A stretch of 64,000 nucleotides of DNA from Bursaphelenchus xylophilus (taxonomy: Eukaryota; Nematoda; Chromadorea; Rhabditida; Aphelenchoididae), in assembly GCA_904066235.2 (NCBI GenBank), contig CAJFCV020000004.1, positions 434,001 through 498,000 on the forward strand, written 5' to 3'. Shown here piece after piece: positions 9,986 to 21,900 of the stretch. A program made the position numbers and the translations under genes. Each line of letters starts with the position of its first letter. Positions within the stretch are counted from its first letter, which is position 1. The notes under the pieces are model-generated. The model was given only the letters and a program-made list of their open reading frames with translations, was not told where the DNA came from and did not search any database.

Positions 9986-10647
9986 TCACCTTAAATTTGA
10001 TCTTGAAAGCCTTTGTATTTGTATATTAAAGGACCCCTGCAAGAAGTTTTCAACCGCTGAAAAACATTTTTTATGTCATAATGGACCTCTAGATGACATA
10101 AGTTCAAATGAAAATTTCTCAAAGCGCCCTCGATTTTATTAAAACCTTTTAATTTAAAAAAAAAATTTTCAAAAAATCAAAAAAAATTTTTTTTACGAAA
10201 AATCACAAAAAAACCCTCTGGCAACGTTACCATTCGCCATGCACAAAGTATTGGTTTTTTTCTCATCACGGAACGCACAAACTTGCCTGCGGCAAAATTT
10301 GTACAAGCCCGAATACGAATTAATTATTCGCGCCGTGCAAACATGTTAACACGCGCCGCAGTAAGAGTATAAAACGGCTCAAGGCGCGACGAAAAAGTTC
10401 TTCGACAAACTAATAGCAAGTCCGAATTCCTCTTCCGGAACACTGAGTTCACTTGGCCCTTCCGCCCTCCGGCAGGGCCCGAGAATTCGCCGATTAAACA
10501 GCGACAAATACACGGCAAAGGGTTTCGCGGAATGACGAAGGAAATGAGCGGATTAGAGAGGCTCGAAAAGAGGTATAGAAATTTGAAAAGTTGCAAAATG
10601 AAGAGGAAACAAAAAAAAAATTTTTTTTTTCAATTTTCGGAAGTTAA
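9986..10647. other. AT-rich spacer then a unique GC-richer island
   Basis: 10200-10610 is mixed-composition unique sequence (CGCGCCGTGCAAACATG, CTTGGCCCTTCCGCCCTC). No supported exon. The minus-strand frame here has no coding character. Confidence 0.35.
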
Positions 10648-10785
10648 ATTTGTCGGGAAAATAATGAGCGCAATGTCGCTGTTGCTTCGCTGAAGTGAAA
10701 AGCAATTTGATTTTGTCGCGACATAATTCATTTTCTCGGCGATTTTCATTGCGACAGAGTGCTCATTATTTTCCCGACAGACTGT
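10648..10785. mobile_element. MITE family D copy
   Basis: Inverted termini TTGTCGGGAAAATAATGAGC and its complement enclose the family core GAAAAGCAATTTGATTTTGT. About 138 bp. Confidence 0.8.
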
Positions 10786-11023
10786 TAAAACGAGTAATCT
10801 CGCTTCAAACAGATCAATTTCTGAAAATCTTAGCTCATGCTTAGCTAGCAGGGGCCAAGAAGTTATGCTTATCCAGATAGGTTTTCTCTCTACCGATTCT
10901 CCACGTTTTGCGTACTCTCTCAGCGGCAAAGATCGTTCAATATCATGGTGGCGCTTGCAAAGCGCGAGCTAAAACTTTTAGGAATTGATACTTAGTCCAT
11001 ACCCGACCGGTGTGCAAAATTTA

Positions 11024-11600
11024 ACAAGGAAAGTACTTCTATGGGGTGTGGAATTACCGGTCGAGATATATATCAAAAAATTCGCAAAAATTTTCTGATT
11101 CAGAATATATATAAAGATAAATTAGCTGCCTAATTTTGGTCTAATGACATGTTTTTGTCCTCAGAAGTTTTCTCGCGACACCATGCAAGTGTCTTTTTGA
11201 CCGTGTTTTTACCAATAAAAAAATTTGTTTTATGCTAAACTAAATTCTGAGGCCTTGACAAGCCTTAAAATATCAAATTGGATTACAACTACACCTTAAA
11301 AGTAGTTCCAATGTAAAAAATGGGTTCTAGTGTGGCAAAAAGAACCGAACCCGTTTCCCTCGGATTTCCAACCCAGCGCTCTAACCACTCCGCCACACCG
11401 CTCTCTTCCGAAGGAAGAGACCGAGCGCGCTTTTGTTGCCGCAGATTTTTTCCTCGAGAAAAACATTTATTAAAAAAACTCGCTGATAGACCAAAATTAG
11501 GCAGCTAATTTATATATATTCTGAATCAGAAAATTTTTGCGAATTTTTTGATATATATCCCGACCGGTAATTCCACACCCCATAGAAGTACTTTCCTTGT
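11024..11600. mobile_element. Palindromic element G with tRNA-like core (3-bp target duplication)
   Basis: Inverted arms begin CAAGGAAAGTACTTCTATGG and include CCGACCGGTAATTCCACACC on the other side; they extend over 100 bp through TATATATTCTGAATCAG. A trinucleotide TAA flanks both ends, as in PIF/Harbinger insertions. The centre holds a tRNA-like sequence. Other G copies: 34300-34790 (degraded left), 35225-35280 (fragment), 59742-60336. Confidence 0.8.
11330..11398 (-). tRNA. tRNA-like sequence inside element G
   Basis: Read on the minus strand, GTGTGGC at the start pairs with GCCACAC at the end as a 7-bp acceptor stem. An A-box match (TGGCGGAGTGG) and a B-box-like GGTTCGGTTC are present, in the order of a Ser/Leu-type tRNA. 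The anticodon arm is poor and the T arm degenerate, so this is probably a tRNA-derived module carried by the element, not a working tRNA. Confidence 0.5.
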
Positions 11601-11789
11601 AAAGAAAATCTGAGCGTCTCGCTCTTGAGGTAATACACCTGTAAGGGAAACACAAATAAACACAATAAGTGGCATGATACGGCCAAAAAAACGTTGATCG
11701 CACCTTCAGAGGCAGTCTGAGACAAAATTCAGGGGTCACCTGCGAAAGAGTATGGAAAATGAGGAGAGCCGGACAGAGGAAAAGTGGTC

Positions 11790-12030
11790 CAGTGTGGGGC
11801 CTGATCCAGCGGCAAAAAACATACCATTTTGCATCCGGGAAGTACTAAAAATGTGGCAAAATACCTCCCTCTCCAAGTGAAAAAACTCCGATTTCAAAAT
11901 CGCGCCCGCTCTTTTTGTGAGGGAGCCCTTCAAAACAAAGTTTTTCACTTGGGGACGGAAGCATTTTGCCACATTTTTGATGCCTTCCGGATGCAAAATG
12001 GTACGTTTTTTGCCACTGGATCAGGTCCGT
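11790..12030. mobile_element. MITE family F copy
   Basis: Left end CAGTGTGGGGCCTGATCC, internal TTTTGCATCCGGGAAGTA arms, right end GGATCAGGTCC. The outermost right bases are degraded. Confidence 0.75.
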
Positions 12031-12605
12031 ATTTGTCGTTTATTTACGACTACTGCTAGCAGGAAAAATCTCGCAAAGTTCAACTCTCAGATACTCCTTA
12101 AATTTTGTACACATGTTCTATCAAGGCTACATATCCATCGCTGGAAATTTTGGCTAGCGTCTTGTGTCTAGAGCCGAGATATTTAACAATCTTTGCGGCC
12201 CGCAAAGAATCCTTGGGCATGCAAAATACAGAGTATTGCAAATTTAAAAAAAACCTATTAGCTTCCCAGATCATATCTGGAAAATTCAAAACAATATCAC
12301 ACTTCTGTCCTCGCGGCTATAACCTATATTACTGCAAACCCGTCAAAATGACATTGTTGTTTTTCCCGTCAAATTGTTTTCCGTCCACTCCACTATAGCG
12401 CGCATATGATGATACTCGAGGGATTTGGGGGGAAAACCCGTGGAAAATAGCGTATTTTTATACAATTTGGAAGTTATTTTATTGTCAAAGTAGTGGAGAA
12501 GATATTTTTTGAGCAAAATAGGCAGGAATATAGCCAGAAAGTTCTCTCTGACCGCTCTCCGCATTCCATGAACTTTCTCAGGATCGTTTTAAAAATTTTT
12601 GATAT
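12031..12605. repeat. Diverged H-like sequence
   Basis: Contains GAGCCGAGATATTTAACAAT and CTCTCTGACCGCTCTCC, both H words. No exon supported. Confidence 0.45.
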
Positions 12606-13400
12606 TAAACAGCCCCTGAGGGGATTTGACTAAAACGGTGGATTCCCTGAAGGTCCTCACTCTTTAATAAGTACAACTTTATGAAAGTTTGATTTACCGT
12701 TTCTCAAGCTACAAGAAAAAAGGGGTTTTAGTCAACCGATAGGAAGGTTATGTCTCAGAAATTGATTTTTGCCTATTGCTGTAGGGTTTTTGTAATAAAA
12801 CTAGGGTTACCCAAAGATTGAGGGTCCCTCAGACAATTAGTATGTAAACTCCAAAAATTTTGATTCAGTACTGCTCAAGATATTAGCAAAAAAATAGCCG
12901 CCTATCCTAAGGTTATACCTCAAAAGTTTATTTTTGCATATTGCCGTAGGCTTTTTGTAATAAATGTAGGCTTACCAAAAAATAAGGTCCTTCAGACCCT
13001 AAAAATGTAGTTTTCAAAAATTTCGAGTCGTTATTTCTCAAATTATCGATAAAAAAGGGGTTTTAGGCCATTTAGGCTGCCTATCCTAAGGATATGTCCT
13101 CAAAAGTTGATTTTTGCATACTGCCGCAGGGCTTTTTGTAATTTAGGTTTTCTTCCCATGAATTAAGGTTCTCTCAGACCCTCACAATACAATTTGCAAA
13201 AACTTTGCTCCATTACTTCCCAAGATATTGGCAACAAAGTTTTAGGCCGCCTATCCTAAGGTCATGTCTCAAAAATTGATTTTTGCATATCTCCCCAGGG
13301 TTTTTTGTAATACAAGTCTGCTTCCCATAAGATTAAGTCTCTCAGCCCGTTAAACAACAATTTTCAAAAACTTTGCTCCATTACTTCCCAAGTTATCGAG
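12606..13400. repeat. Tandem repeat M, period about 180 bp
   Basis: Four or more imperfect copies of a unit containing GCCTATCCTAAGG, TTGATTTTTGCATATTGCCG and TTTTTTGTAATA. It is not continuously open in any frame. Confidence 0.85.
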
Positions 13401-13760
13401 GAAAGAAACAAAGAAACCTCTGATGTCCGACCGACTTATCCTCACCAGGCTAATCCCCGCAAAAAACCCCACCTCTACACATTGCACATATCCCCGCGCT
13501 CATCCCCGACATGACATCGCGCGTAGCCGGGCAGAGCGGGGAGGTGTCGTTCGGCGGGAAGAGGGGGGCTTCGTTAGTGCGCCGACCGGCTAACACCGTG
13601 TCCAAAAAACGTGGCAAATTCAGTTTGCGGGCGCGGTTAATTCACTTCTTCTATTTTTTAGGCGGGCAGCCTCTTTAAGCTCGTTTAACGGCGCCCCGTC
13701 TTGAGTTGGAGGCGAATAATTTGTTTTTACCGAAAAAGGTATGGTCGGAAAATTATTTGC
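13401..13760. other. Unique GC-richer island
   Basis: Includes CATCGCGCGTAGCCGGGCAG and GTTTAACGGCGCCCCGTC. Repeat-free and without a supported exon. Confidence 0.35.
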
Positions 13761-13764
13761 GGAA

Positions 13765-14330
13765 AAACATTGTTATGAACCAAACAGGGCGCAATTTTGA
13801 TGGGATTCTGCACAAAAAACAAAAGAAATTTTTAGGCGAGTTGTGAAAACAAGCACTTTTAGCGATGATTTCAACGATTTACAGCAGGCAGGGGCCCTAA
13901 AAAGGGCGTCGGAAATTTCAAAAAAAAAAAAAAAAAAGTTGGGCCTATTTTCTCTTTTTTTCTCGGGCCGGGCTTGGCCTAATTTTTTGAGGCCTAGTTT
14001 CGGACTCAAGATTTTAAATCTTTGGCCAGGCCTTACAAAAAAAAAATTTTTTTTGGTTTTGAAACGAAAGCTTGGGATGCCAATTTTGGGTTCTTGGCAT
14101 TATGCAACAAGATGTATTTGGGGCTTAGAGCACTCTACAAGGGTCGAAAACAATTTTTTTGATGTTGGAAATGTTGCTGGCGACGATAAAACACCACAAA
14201 ATGAGCCAAAAACACAATGCCAAAATATTGCCAAAATGGCGGGAAAATTGAAATTCAAAAATATTTTTAAAAAATATTCAAAATCTGGTGGAAAAAAAAG
14301 ATATGGAAGATATATAGGAAGAAAAGTTTA
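13765..14330. repeat. Repeat family Q with GGCCGGG flank
   Basis: Carries GAAAGCTTGGGATGCCAATT, ACACAATGCCAAAATATTGC and a TCGGGCCGGGCTTGG flank, as at 3.3 and 49.6 kb. Confidence 0.65.
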
Positions 14331-15450
14331 GGTTGGAATGACGCTTCTGTCTTCTTCGGTGGGAAAACCTTCAAGCCTGAGAACGCGAAATCGCTAATGA
14401 AGACCTTCAAAAGAGCTTCCGAAGACTGCATGAAAAGAAACATTAAAAAAAGTTAAAGGAATTTCGGGCTTCTCATTATCCGAGCAAGTCCCTCCGACGT
14501 TCAAATTATGATGAAACAGGGGACAAGCTTATTTAGATTAGTTTTTTTAAGACATGCGAGACTTCTAGTTCATTTTTAGGTCAAAAATTTTTTTTAAAAA
14601 TGCTTTACTTTTTTTGTGGATTTTGACATAAAAAGTGATGTGCCTATTTCTACTCTAGAGGGTAATGTTTCCACAAAAAATCAAGTTTTTCCCCACGAAA
14701 CTGGCAAAGATACGGGCAAAAAGTGCTTTTCTCTGTGACTCTCCGCGCTTCACGTACTCTCTCGGCCGAAAAATTGTTCAATATCTCAGCGGCGCTTGCA
14801 AAGCGAGAGCTAAAACTTTTAGGAGTTTTGCCGGGAGAGCCAAGATATTCAACGATATCTAGGCCCGAGAGAGTACGCGAAACGCAGAGACGTCATGGAG
14901 AAAAAACTTTTTGGCCATATCTTTGTCAGTTTCGTGCCGAAAAATTTGTTTTTTTGTGGAAATGTTACAATCTACAGTAGAAATAGGCGTGATGTTTTTC
15001 ATGGCAAAATTCGGAAAGAAAAATCGAGAAAAAATGTCATATTTCTGCTATGTATTTACAAAATGGGCCAAGATTTTGCAGACAAAAAGCTCGGAGAAGG
15101 TCAGGTAAAAGAGTGTAAAAGACGGCTTTTTTTGTAATCATTTGTAATCATTGTACATATTTTAAAAGTGGAGCCACGTTTCATCAAAATCTGAGTTTTC
15201 AAAAAATGCCCTTACGATTACAAAAATGGATAAACTTTCACCTAAAAATCTCTTTCGTTTCTGCAAAGCGCGAGCTAAAAATCTCGCATATGACTTAGAA
15301 AAAATTATTCTACATTTGTGCCAAGTTTCATCAAAATCTGAGCGTCGCACTTGGGGTACTTCGCTGGTAGGCTTGAAAAGGCTTCTTTGAGCTTTTTGAA
15401 GCATTCAAAATTAGAAAAAACTCCCAAAACTTGCGCTAAATATTCCCCAA
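14331..15450. repeat. Spacer plus family H copies
   Basis: H blocks occur at about 14630-15000 and 15165-15360 (AGTTTCATCAAAATCTGAGC). The segment 14331-14620 shows nothing I can assign. Confidence 0.55.
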
Positions 15451-15858
15451 ATCTCTGACAAATCCCTCAAAAAATCTTGCAGACAACACTCCACCCCAGG
15501 CCTTGCGAAATCCCCTTTTGCCTAACCCAATTACCGGCCCAAGGTTGGGACAAAGGACATTAGGCGCTTTCGCGATCGCCTGGGAAGAAATCCCCGCACA
15601 AAGAAACATAAAAAAAGGTTCTTCACATGGAACAATGAACGAAGAAAAGCCACGGACGGCGGCGTTGCCATCTCCGCTTTGATTTATGTGAAAAAATGAC
15701 AAAAAGCGGCCCAAAAAAAGAGCAAGACGAAAGGACATGAGCCGAATTTTAATTTCAACGAATGCATATTGGATATGGAGGATTCACGATGGATGGGATT
15801 TTGTTTGAGCCCACGGGATCTTAAATGACGGGTTTTTTTTTAAAAAAGAAGGAGTTAT
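15451..15858. other. Unique GC-richer island
   Basis: Mixed-composition, repeat-free sequence (GGCGCTTTCGCGATCGCCTG). No supported exon. Confidence 0.35.
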
Positions 15859-15983
15859 ATCAGTCGGTCGGGAAAATAATGAGCATTATGTCGCGGGAAT
15901 CGTGTCAAAATCCAATTGATTTTCACTTCAGCGACACGATTGGCTTTGCGATATTGTGCTCAATATTTTCCCGACAGACTGAT
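15859..15983. mobile_element. MITE family D copy
   Basis: Starts CAGTCGGTCGGGAAAATAAT and ends TTCCCGACAGACTGA. About 125 bp. Confidence 0.8.
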
Positions 15984-16014
15984 GTATAGGAATTGTGGAG
16001 AATGAGGCATATTT

Positions 16015-16770
16015 TTTTTGAAAAAATGGTAAGGGGGGACCAAGGCAAAAAATTCAAAGTTTGCAAAAATAAAAAATAATCGCCGATTTCAATAAAACTA
16101 GGGACAAATTTAGACAAAAATATTTCGAAGTCATATTTAGATCAGTCAGCTTTCAAGTTGCAGAAAAAATCAAAATTTTTAGACATAAAAATTTTTGGAA
16201 GTCTAACAGGGGGGACCAAGGCAAAAAAAAAATTTTTTTTTGCCTTTGGTGAAACATAGGACAGAGTTATGCACAGCTTTAATAAAAAAAATTTTCAGAG
16301 GTGTATGAAAAGCTTTTAACGGGCAATTTGCAAAAAACTGCAAAGATTTTTAGACCCAAAAATTTTTGGAAATCTAACAGGGGGGACCAAGGCAAAAAAA
16401 ATTTTTTTTTGATTTTGATGAAACATAGGACAGATTTATACATATGACTTATAAAAAAATTTTTTTAAGGTATATGCAAAGCTTTTAGCTAGCAAATTGC
16501 AAAAAAAACTACAATTTTTAGATCTAAAATTTTTAAAAAATCAACAGGGGGGACCAAGGCAAAACAAAAAAAAATTTTTTTTTGATGTTGATGAAACATA
16601 GGAAAGATTAACAAATATGCTTTATAATAAAATTTTCTAAAGTATATCCAAAGCTTTTAGCTAGCAAATTGCAAAAAAACTACAATTTTTAGACACAAAA
16701 AAAATTTGGAAATCTAACAGGGGGGACCAAGGCAAAATTAAAAAAAAATTTTTTTTTAAAAATTTTCATG
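16015..16770. repeat. Tandem repeat K, period about 170 bp
   Basis: GGGGGACCAAGGCAAA recurs near 16031, 16209, 16380, 16545 and 16722, each followed by T-rich sequence and GATGAAACATAGGA. Related K words lie at 7.0, 18.8-19.0, 21.06, 33.85 and 44.9-45.06 kb. Confidence 0.85.
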
Positions 16771-17096
16771 AAATTTGCGACAGTTATTAAAAATGAAATG
16801 TTATGCAAAAAAATCAGAAATTTCCAAAAAAAAACTAAAAAAACCCCATAAAAAATTTATCCGATATTTTCGCACGCGAAATCTTACTTATTTCCCAAAA
16901 GTAAGGGAAAAATTGAACGGTAATTGGCTTCGTCAGCCTTTTCTGGGTCCAAAAGCCCGCAAAAAGTGGGTCCAACGGGTGCCACAGGGGTTGAAAATTA
17001 TAAGACAAAAAATTTGGCAAACTTTTATTTATAGTTTAGAAGCTAAAAAAATTTTTTTCCCATAATAAAAAGATTGTTTTTCCAAGAACTTCCAGA
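16771..17096. other. Unassigned sequence, no gene supported
   Basis: Open frames on both strands but no start, splice or motif evidence. The sequence GGGTCCAAAAGCCCGC lies in a small GC-richer patch. Confidence 0.35.
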
Positions 17097-17555
17097 CAGG
17101 GGTGGTCGGCGGGCCTCAAAAATGGAAATTGACAAACGGGCCGGGCCCGTCACGGGCCGGGCCGGGCCGGGCCGCGGGCCTGGGGTTTTTTCCGGCCCGG
17201 CCCGGCCCGTCTAAAATACAATGCCAAACCGTTGGCATTCATTGTTTTCGCGCCGGGAAAATTAATTGATGTTGTTATAGTTGCTGTTTCTCAAGTTCTA
17301 ACACGTTTACAAGTCTATAGTTCCATTATAGAACCACAAAACTATCACATTGATCCTTTACTAGCTAGATCAACGCCTTTTTTGCCTCAGTTTAGATCCC
17401 GAGCCTGGGCGCAGTTCGCAGAACCCTCTATAGACGGGCCTGCACGGGCCGGGCCGGGCCTGGAAAAAGACTAGACGGGCCGGGCCGGGCCGGTGATTAG
17501 ACGGGCCGGGCCGCGGGCCGAAAATCGGAAAAATAGGGTCTGCTGACCACCCCTG
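17097..17555. mobile_element. hAT-type non-autonomous element, second copy
   Basis: Starts CAGGGGTGGTCGGCGGGCC and ends CCACCCCTG, flanked by the perfect 8-bp direct repeat CTTCCAGA (17089-17096 and 17556-17563). Same core as 3745-4137 (TTTTCGCGCCGG, GATCCTTTACT, GGGCGCAGTTCGCAG), with longer GGCCGGGCC tracts. Length 459 bp. Confidence 0.9.
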
Positions 17556-18533
17556 CTTCCAGAGCGATTAAAAAACCAATTCAAAGTTGTAAAATAACCG
17601 TCTGTGAAAGAAAAAGGGCCGAAAATTGTCACGAGACATTACGATAAATCATCTTTGGCCACAAAAATAAGCCCAGTAAAAAAAATTTTTTTAGAGAATG
17701 TATCTAAAATTCAAGCAAAAATAATAAAATAAAATAAAAAAAAAAAAAAAAAAAAATAAAAAAATTTTTCTTTAAATTTGGCACATACGTCAGGCATATG
17801 CTACATATCAATTCCTCAAAATTTTAGCTCACGCTTTCCAGACGCAGCCGAGATATTGAACAATCTTTCGAGAGAGCACGCAAAACAGGGAGATCGGTCA
17901 GAGAAAAAAACACTTTTTGGCCATATCTTTGCCAGTTTCGTGCGGAAAAAACTGATTTTTTGTGGAAATATTACTCTCTACAGTAAAAATAAGTATGAAA
18001 ATTTTCATAACAAAATTCGAAAAAAAAATTTTTAGATTTTTTAAAACTTTCGACCAAAAAATCTCGGGTTTTTCCTAGAAAGTGCGAGTTAGAAATCTCC
18101 CATATGTCTTGGCAAAAATTACTTCAAATTTTGGCCAAGTGTCATCCAAATCTAAGACAAAAAAAATTTCGCAAAAATTTTGAAATTTCAAAAAAAATTT
18201 TTTTTTTGAAATTTCCTCGAATTCAACCGCATTCCGTCCACACTTTTGTTCGCGAAAAGCCGACGCTCAGGAAAACAATTTTTGCAGTTGTAATGTGCAT
18301 AAAAAGTAGGGACATCCTAAACAAGAGTTTAAAAGCCATTCCCCCGGACTTTTCTCTTCGTCCGCACGCAGGAAAAAAACGTGCACCCCACTCGAGGAGG
18401 AACCTTGTTTTTTTTCGCTGGCCAGTATTGAATGAATGGAAATTTCAATTGCCAGAAAGAGCCGGTAAATAATTAGAAAGTCTATTGTGGAGCAAGAAAA
18501 AAGAAGTAATGGATTTTTTATGGGCAAAAAAAA
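17556..18533. repeat. Spacer, family H copy, small unique island
   Basis: A poly-A tract lies near 17725-17760. An H copy spans about 17770-18170 (CATATCTTTGCCAGTTTCGT). 18230-18480 is unique and slightly GC-richer without a supported exon. Confidence 0.5.
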
Positions 18534-18698
18534 GTATGTCGGGAAAATAATGAGCATTCTGTCACAGCGAAAATCGCATCCAAGAAAATGAATTGTGTCG
18601 CGGCAAAATCGAAAATTGTTTGTTTCCTCTTCACTTTGCAACTTTTCAAATTTCGATTGGCCCAGAAACATTATGCTCATTATTTTCCCGACAGACTG
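18534..18698. mobile_element. MITE family D copy
   Basis: TGTCGGGAAAATAATGAGCA at the left, GCTCATTATTTTCCCGACAG at the right, with a family core lying in the opposite orientation to most copies. Confidence 0.75.
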
Positions 18699-18784
18699 AA
18701 AAAATTCAAAAAAAAATCATTGTAAAAGATGTTTTAGGTCATATACGAGATTTCTGGCCCGCACTATGCAAAAATTGTCAAAAT

Positions 18785-19030
18785 TTTTTTTGTCGAAAAA
18801 ATGGTAAGGGGGGACCAAAGCATTTTTTCAAAAAATATTTTTGCGGATTTTGATTGAACTTGGCACAAAAATTCATTGATATTTTGAAAATTTTTAAGTT
18901 GCGTTTTGCAGAAAAAAGTATTTTTCTATCCCGGAAATCTAAAATAACAAATTTTAGCTTTACAAATTAAAAAAAAATTTTAACAAAAAATTGAGCTTGG
19001 TCCCCCCTGACCATTTTTTCCAAAAAATCG
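18785..19030. repeat. Repeat family K pair (inverted)
   Basis: AATGGTAAGGGGGGACCAAA at the left faces GGTCCCCCCTGACCATT at the right, forming an inverted pair. Confidence 0.65.
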
Positions 19031-19129
19031 AATTTTTTTGATAAAAATTTTTTAACATTTTTCGCATAGCGGTGGCTAAAATCGGACATTCTAATCAAAA
19101 TTTGGACCAAATTTTGATGAAAAACTAAT

Positions 19130-19725
19130 ATTTCAACCCATAGCCGCAATAACATTGGACCCGGACACGGGTCTTGGCACGAAGACACCCTGACCTTGGC
19201 ATTGTGCCGCAACCCGGCAGAAAACGGTGAATTTGGAAGAAGAAGGAGGATTCAGATAAAAATTCCTAGTTTTCCACCAAAAAATATATTTTTTTGACTC
19301 AAAATTTTCATCAGTAAGATACTCAAAGCAACCCATCTAAACATATATGTATACGATCCTCAGAGCCTCCGCGGAAACAGTAAACCAAGCCCACTCTCTC
19401 TCCCCGGAATAAATCCCCATTCCCACCGCCGAAAGACAATGGCCATTCAGCGGTTTTCTATGGCCACTGCGGCGGGATAATCATAAATTTATTCGCCATA
19501 AACCTTGGGCCGAGAAACAAAAAAAAAATGAAATTTTGCGCCAAAGTAGTTTTTTGTGTGGACAGCGCTTTTAAAACGCGGCCTAAAGAGAAAACGGGCC
19601 GCTCTTTCCTCCGACGACGGCTCGAATTTCCAACTTGGCCCCCAACCACTTTCGGCCGCGCCACAAGGTTAGTCCGAACAGGAATTTTTCGAAGAGTTTG
19701 GGCCGAAAAAAAGTGACGTCATGGA
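19130..19725. other. Unique islands, weak EGF-like motif
   Basis: On the minus strand 19240-19140 reads CGTMPRSGCLRAK then QCYCGYG, reminiscent of an EGF module. It lacks clear splice sites and is not called as a gene. 19360-19720 is repeat-free and GC-richer. Confidence 0.3.
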
Positions 19726-19739
19726 TGAAATTCTGTAAA

Positions 19740-20250
19740 ACGCGCATTAAAATAATGAATTTTCTTGGTCAATTCTGATTCTAGAAAAATGATTATTGCA
19801 AAAAAAAATATTTTTTTTTATAAATTCCATATAACGCGGATTTCAAAAAAATTAATTCTGGATAACGCGCATCAAAATAATGAATTTTCTTGGTCAATTA
19901 TGATTCTAGGAAAATTATTATTGCAAAAAAATATTTTTTTTATAAATTCCATATAATGCGGATTTCAAAAAAATTAATTCTGGATAACGCGATTAAAAAA
20001 TGAATTCTATTTAACGCCAATTCAAAATCACTGCAAAAAATTAAAAAGTGAGGATTTTTAAATAAATTCCTTATAACGCGGTTTACAAAAAAAAAAATAA
20101 TTCTGGATAACGCGAATAAAAAAAAATTAATTCTGTTTAACGCCAATCGAAAAAATTCCTACAGTGAAAAAATATTTTTTTCTTTTATAAATTGAATTCC
20201 TTATAACGCGGATTCCAAAAAATGAATTCTGCATAACGCAGGACTGTAAA
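19740..20250. repeat. Tandem repeat N (AATTCTGGATAACGCG type)
   Basis: Imperfect direct repeats of AATTCTGGATAACGCG, CCATATAACGCGGATTTC and poly-A blocks. No frame is coding-like. An isolated relative sits near 40508. Confidence 0.8.
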
Positions 20251-20401
20251 AACGTTTACTGCCAGAGATTTTCCAAAAAGTCACGGATTTGCCACATTTC
20301 TGCGGAGTATGAGAAATTCGAGAAGCTCGAATTTTATTATTGAAATTGGAGCAGCTCAAAGTTTTGAAGGGGAGGAGACCTTTAGAAATTGGGTGCTATG
20401 C

Positions 20402-20534
20402 ATCTGTGGGAAAATAATGAGCAATCTGCCGCAGCGAAAATTTGAGAAAATGAATTGTGTCGTGACAAAATCAAATTACTGTTCAATTCAGCGACATGAG
20501 CGACATTGAGCTCATTATTTTCCCGACAGACTGA
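20402..20534. mobile_element. MITE family D copy
   Basis: Left end diverged (TGTGGGAAAATAATGAGC), right end TTTTCCCGACAGACTGA followed by TA. Confidence 0.75.
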
Positions 20535-21900
20535 TACTGCAAAATACGAAAAGTCAGATATGGCTTGGGCCCGGCCGGGGTCAAATGCCCACCTTATATA
20601 GGAATTACGGAGAATGAGACACAATTTTTGGAAAAAGTTCCTTATTTTGGCCACAACAAAGGCACCCCGCGAACTGCGCCCAAGCTTGGGCACTAAATTT
20701 AGGAAAAAGCGCTTCCACCTAGCTGGCACTGAATTACCATAATAGCTCTATAGTTCTAAGGGTACTTACGAAGGCTGTGACGACTCATTTAGTTCCATAT
20801 GGAGGCAATAAGTTTAGTTCCGGACATGTTTCATCGTATAAAGTGTAAAATCACAGGCTGCAGCCGTTTTTGAAGGGTAAGGTGGTACGTAAAAAAGAAG
20901 GTACCTCACTAACTAAATCCACTGTCCGGGCATTGACAACGATGAATTGAGCGTGCACGCTAAATTTGGGCTAATTCCGACCAGTTGCCGCAAAGTTATA
21001 AGTTGTGGCCAAAATAAGGAACTTTTACCCAATTTTTTCTTATTTTTTTTTGAAAAAGATAAGAGGGGACCAAGGCAAATTTTTCGACTTTTCATGCCGG
21101 TTAGTAAAGAGCCTTAGGACATAAGAAAAATTTTTTTTAAAAATATTTAACTTTGCTTTTTGGGACTGTTCTATTTAGTCCTCAAATTGATCTCCAAAAA
21201 TTTCAGTTTAATATCTGCAGAATCAACCGAGATATTCAATAAAAACCGGAGAAATCATGCAAAAAATAGAGACTGGAAAAGAAATTTTTAATTTTTTGCT
21301 ATTTTCGACCCATTTTCAGGGGTAAAAATCATGTTTCTTAGGGCTATTGTGCTCCATACCACAAGATAACCACTGATTTTTTACACAAAATTTTTCAAAA
21401 AAAATTTTTTTTATTCACTAATTTTTTGGATTTTTGGCCAAAAAATTGGTGTAAAAACAAAGGCTACAACTATTCAAAGATCCCTGAGAAAATTTTAATT
21501 CAAATTCTAGAGAATTGTTTTCAAATTACACCCATTTTTCGACCAAATTACATTGCATTAACCACTTGTTACATCAAAAAATTGCAATTGTTTTTTCGCC
21601 ATTTTAATGTTATCATTGCTCTTGCTAATCCGCATAAACCCCATAAATCCCGACACGGGCCGAAACAAAAACCGTAGAGCAATAAAAATTAAGCCGCAAA
21701 TTCGGCCGAAAGAACGGCCCGAAAGTGGGGGAGAGTGGCGGGGAAGGGCGTGAAAAGAAGTGCAATGCATAAAGTAGCAAGTAGTTCCCATAAAAGGTCG
21801 AAATTGGTCGTTTGTCGCTTGTAATGACGAATTTATGCATTTCCATGGGCTTGGAAAGCAGAGAAAAAAATTTTTTTTTTGATAAAATTTTTTTGTAATA
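20535..21900. other. Unassigned sequence, no gene supported
   Basis: AT-rich DNA with two facing copies of a TTGGCCACAAC/GTTGTGGCCAA block (about 20650 and 21003), a K word at 21060, and a unique GC-richer stretch at 21600-21840. No exon supported. Confidence 0.4.

Larger units (their letters stand above)
10790..11625. repeat. Family H copy split by a family G insertion
   Basis: H sequence runs from 10790 to 11023, is interrupted by element G at 11024-11600, and resumes at 11601 with AAAGAAAATCTGAGCGTC. Removing G restores the usual H end. Confidence 0.7.

Noticed and set aside
19140..19240. EGF-like exon on the minus strand
   Set aside because: The cysteine pattern is suggestive but incomplete, and no acceptor or donor brackets it.
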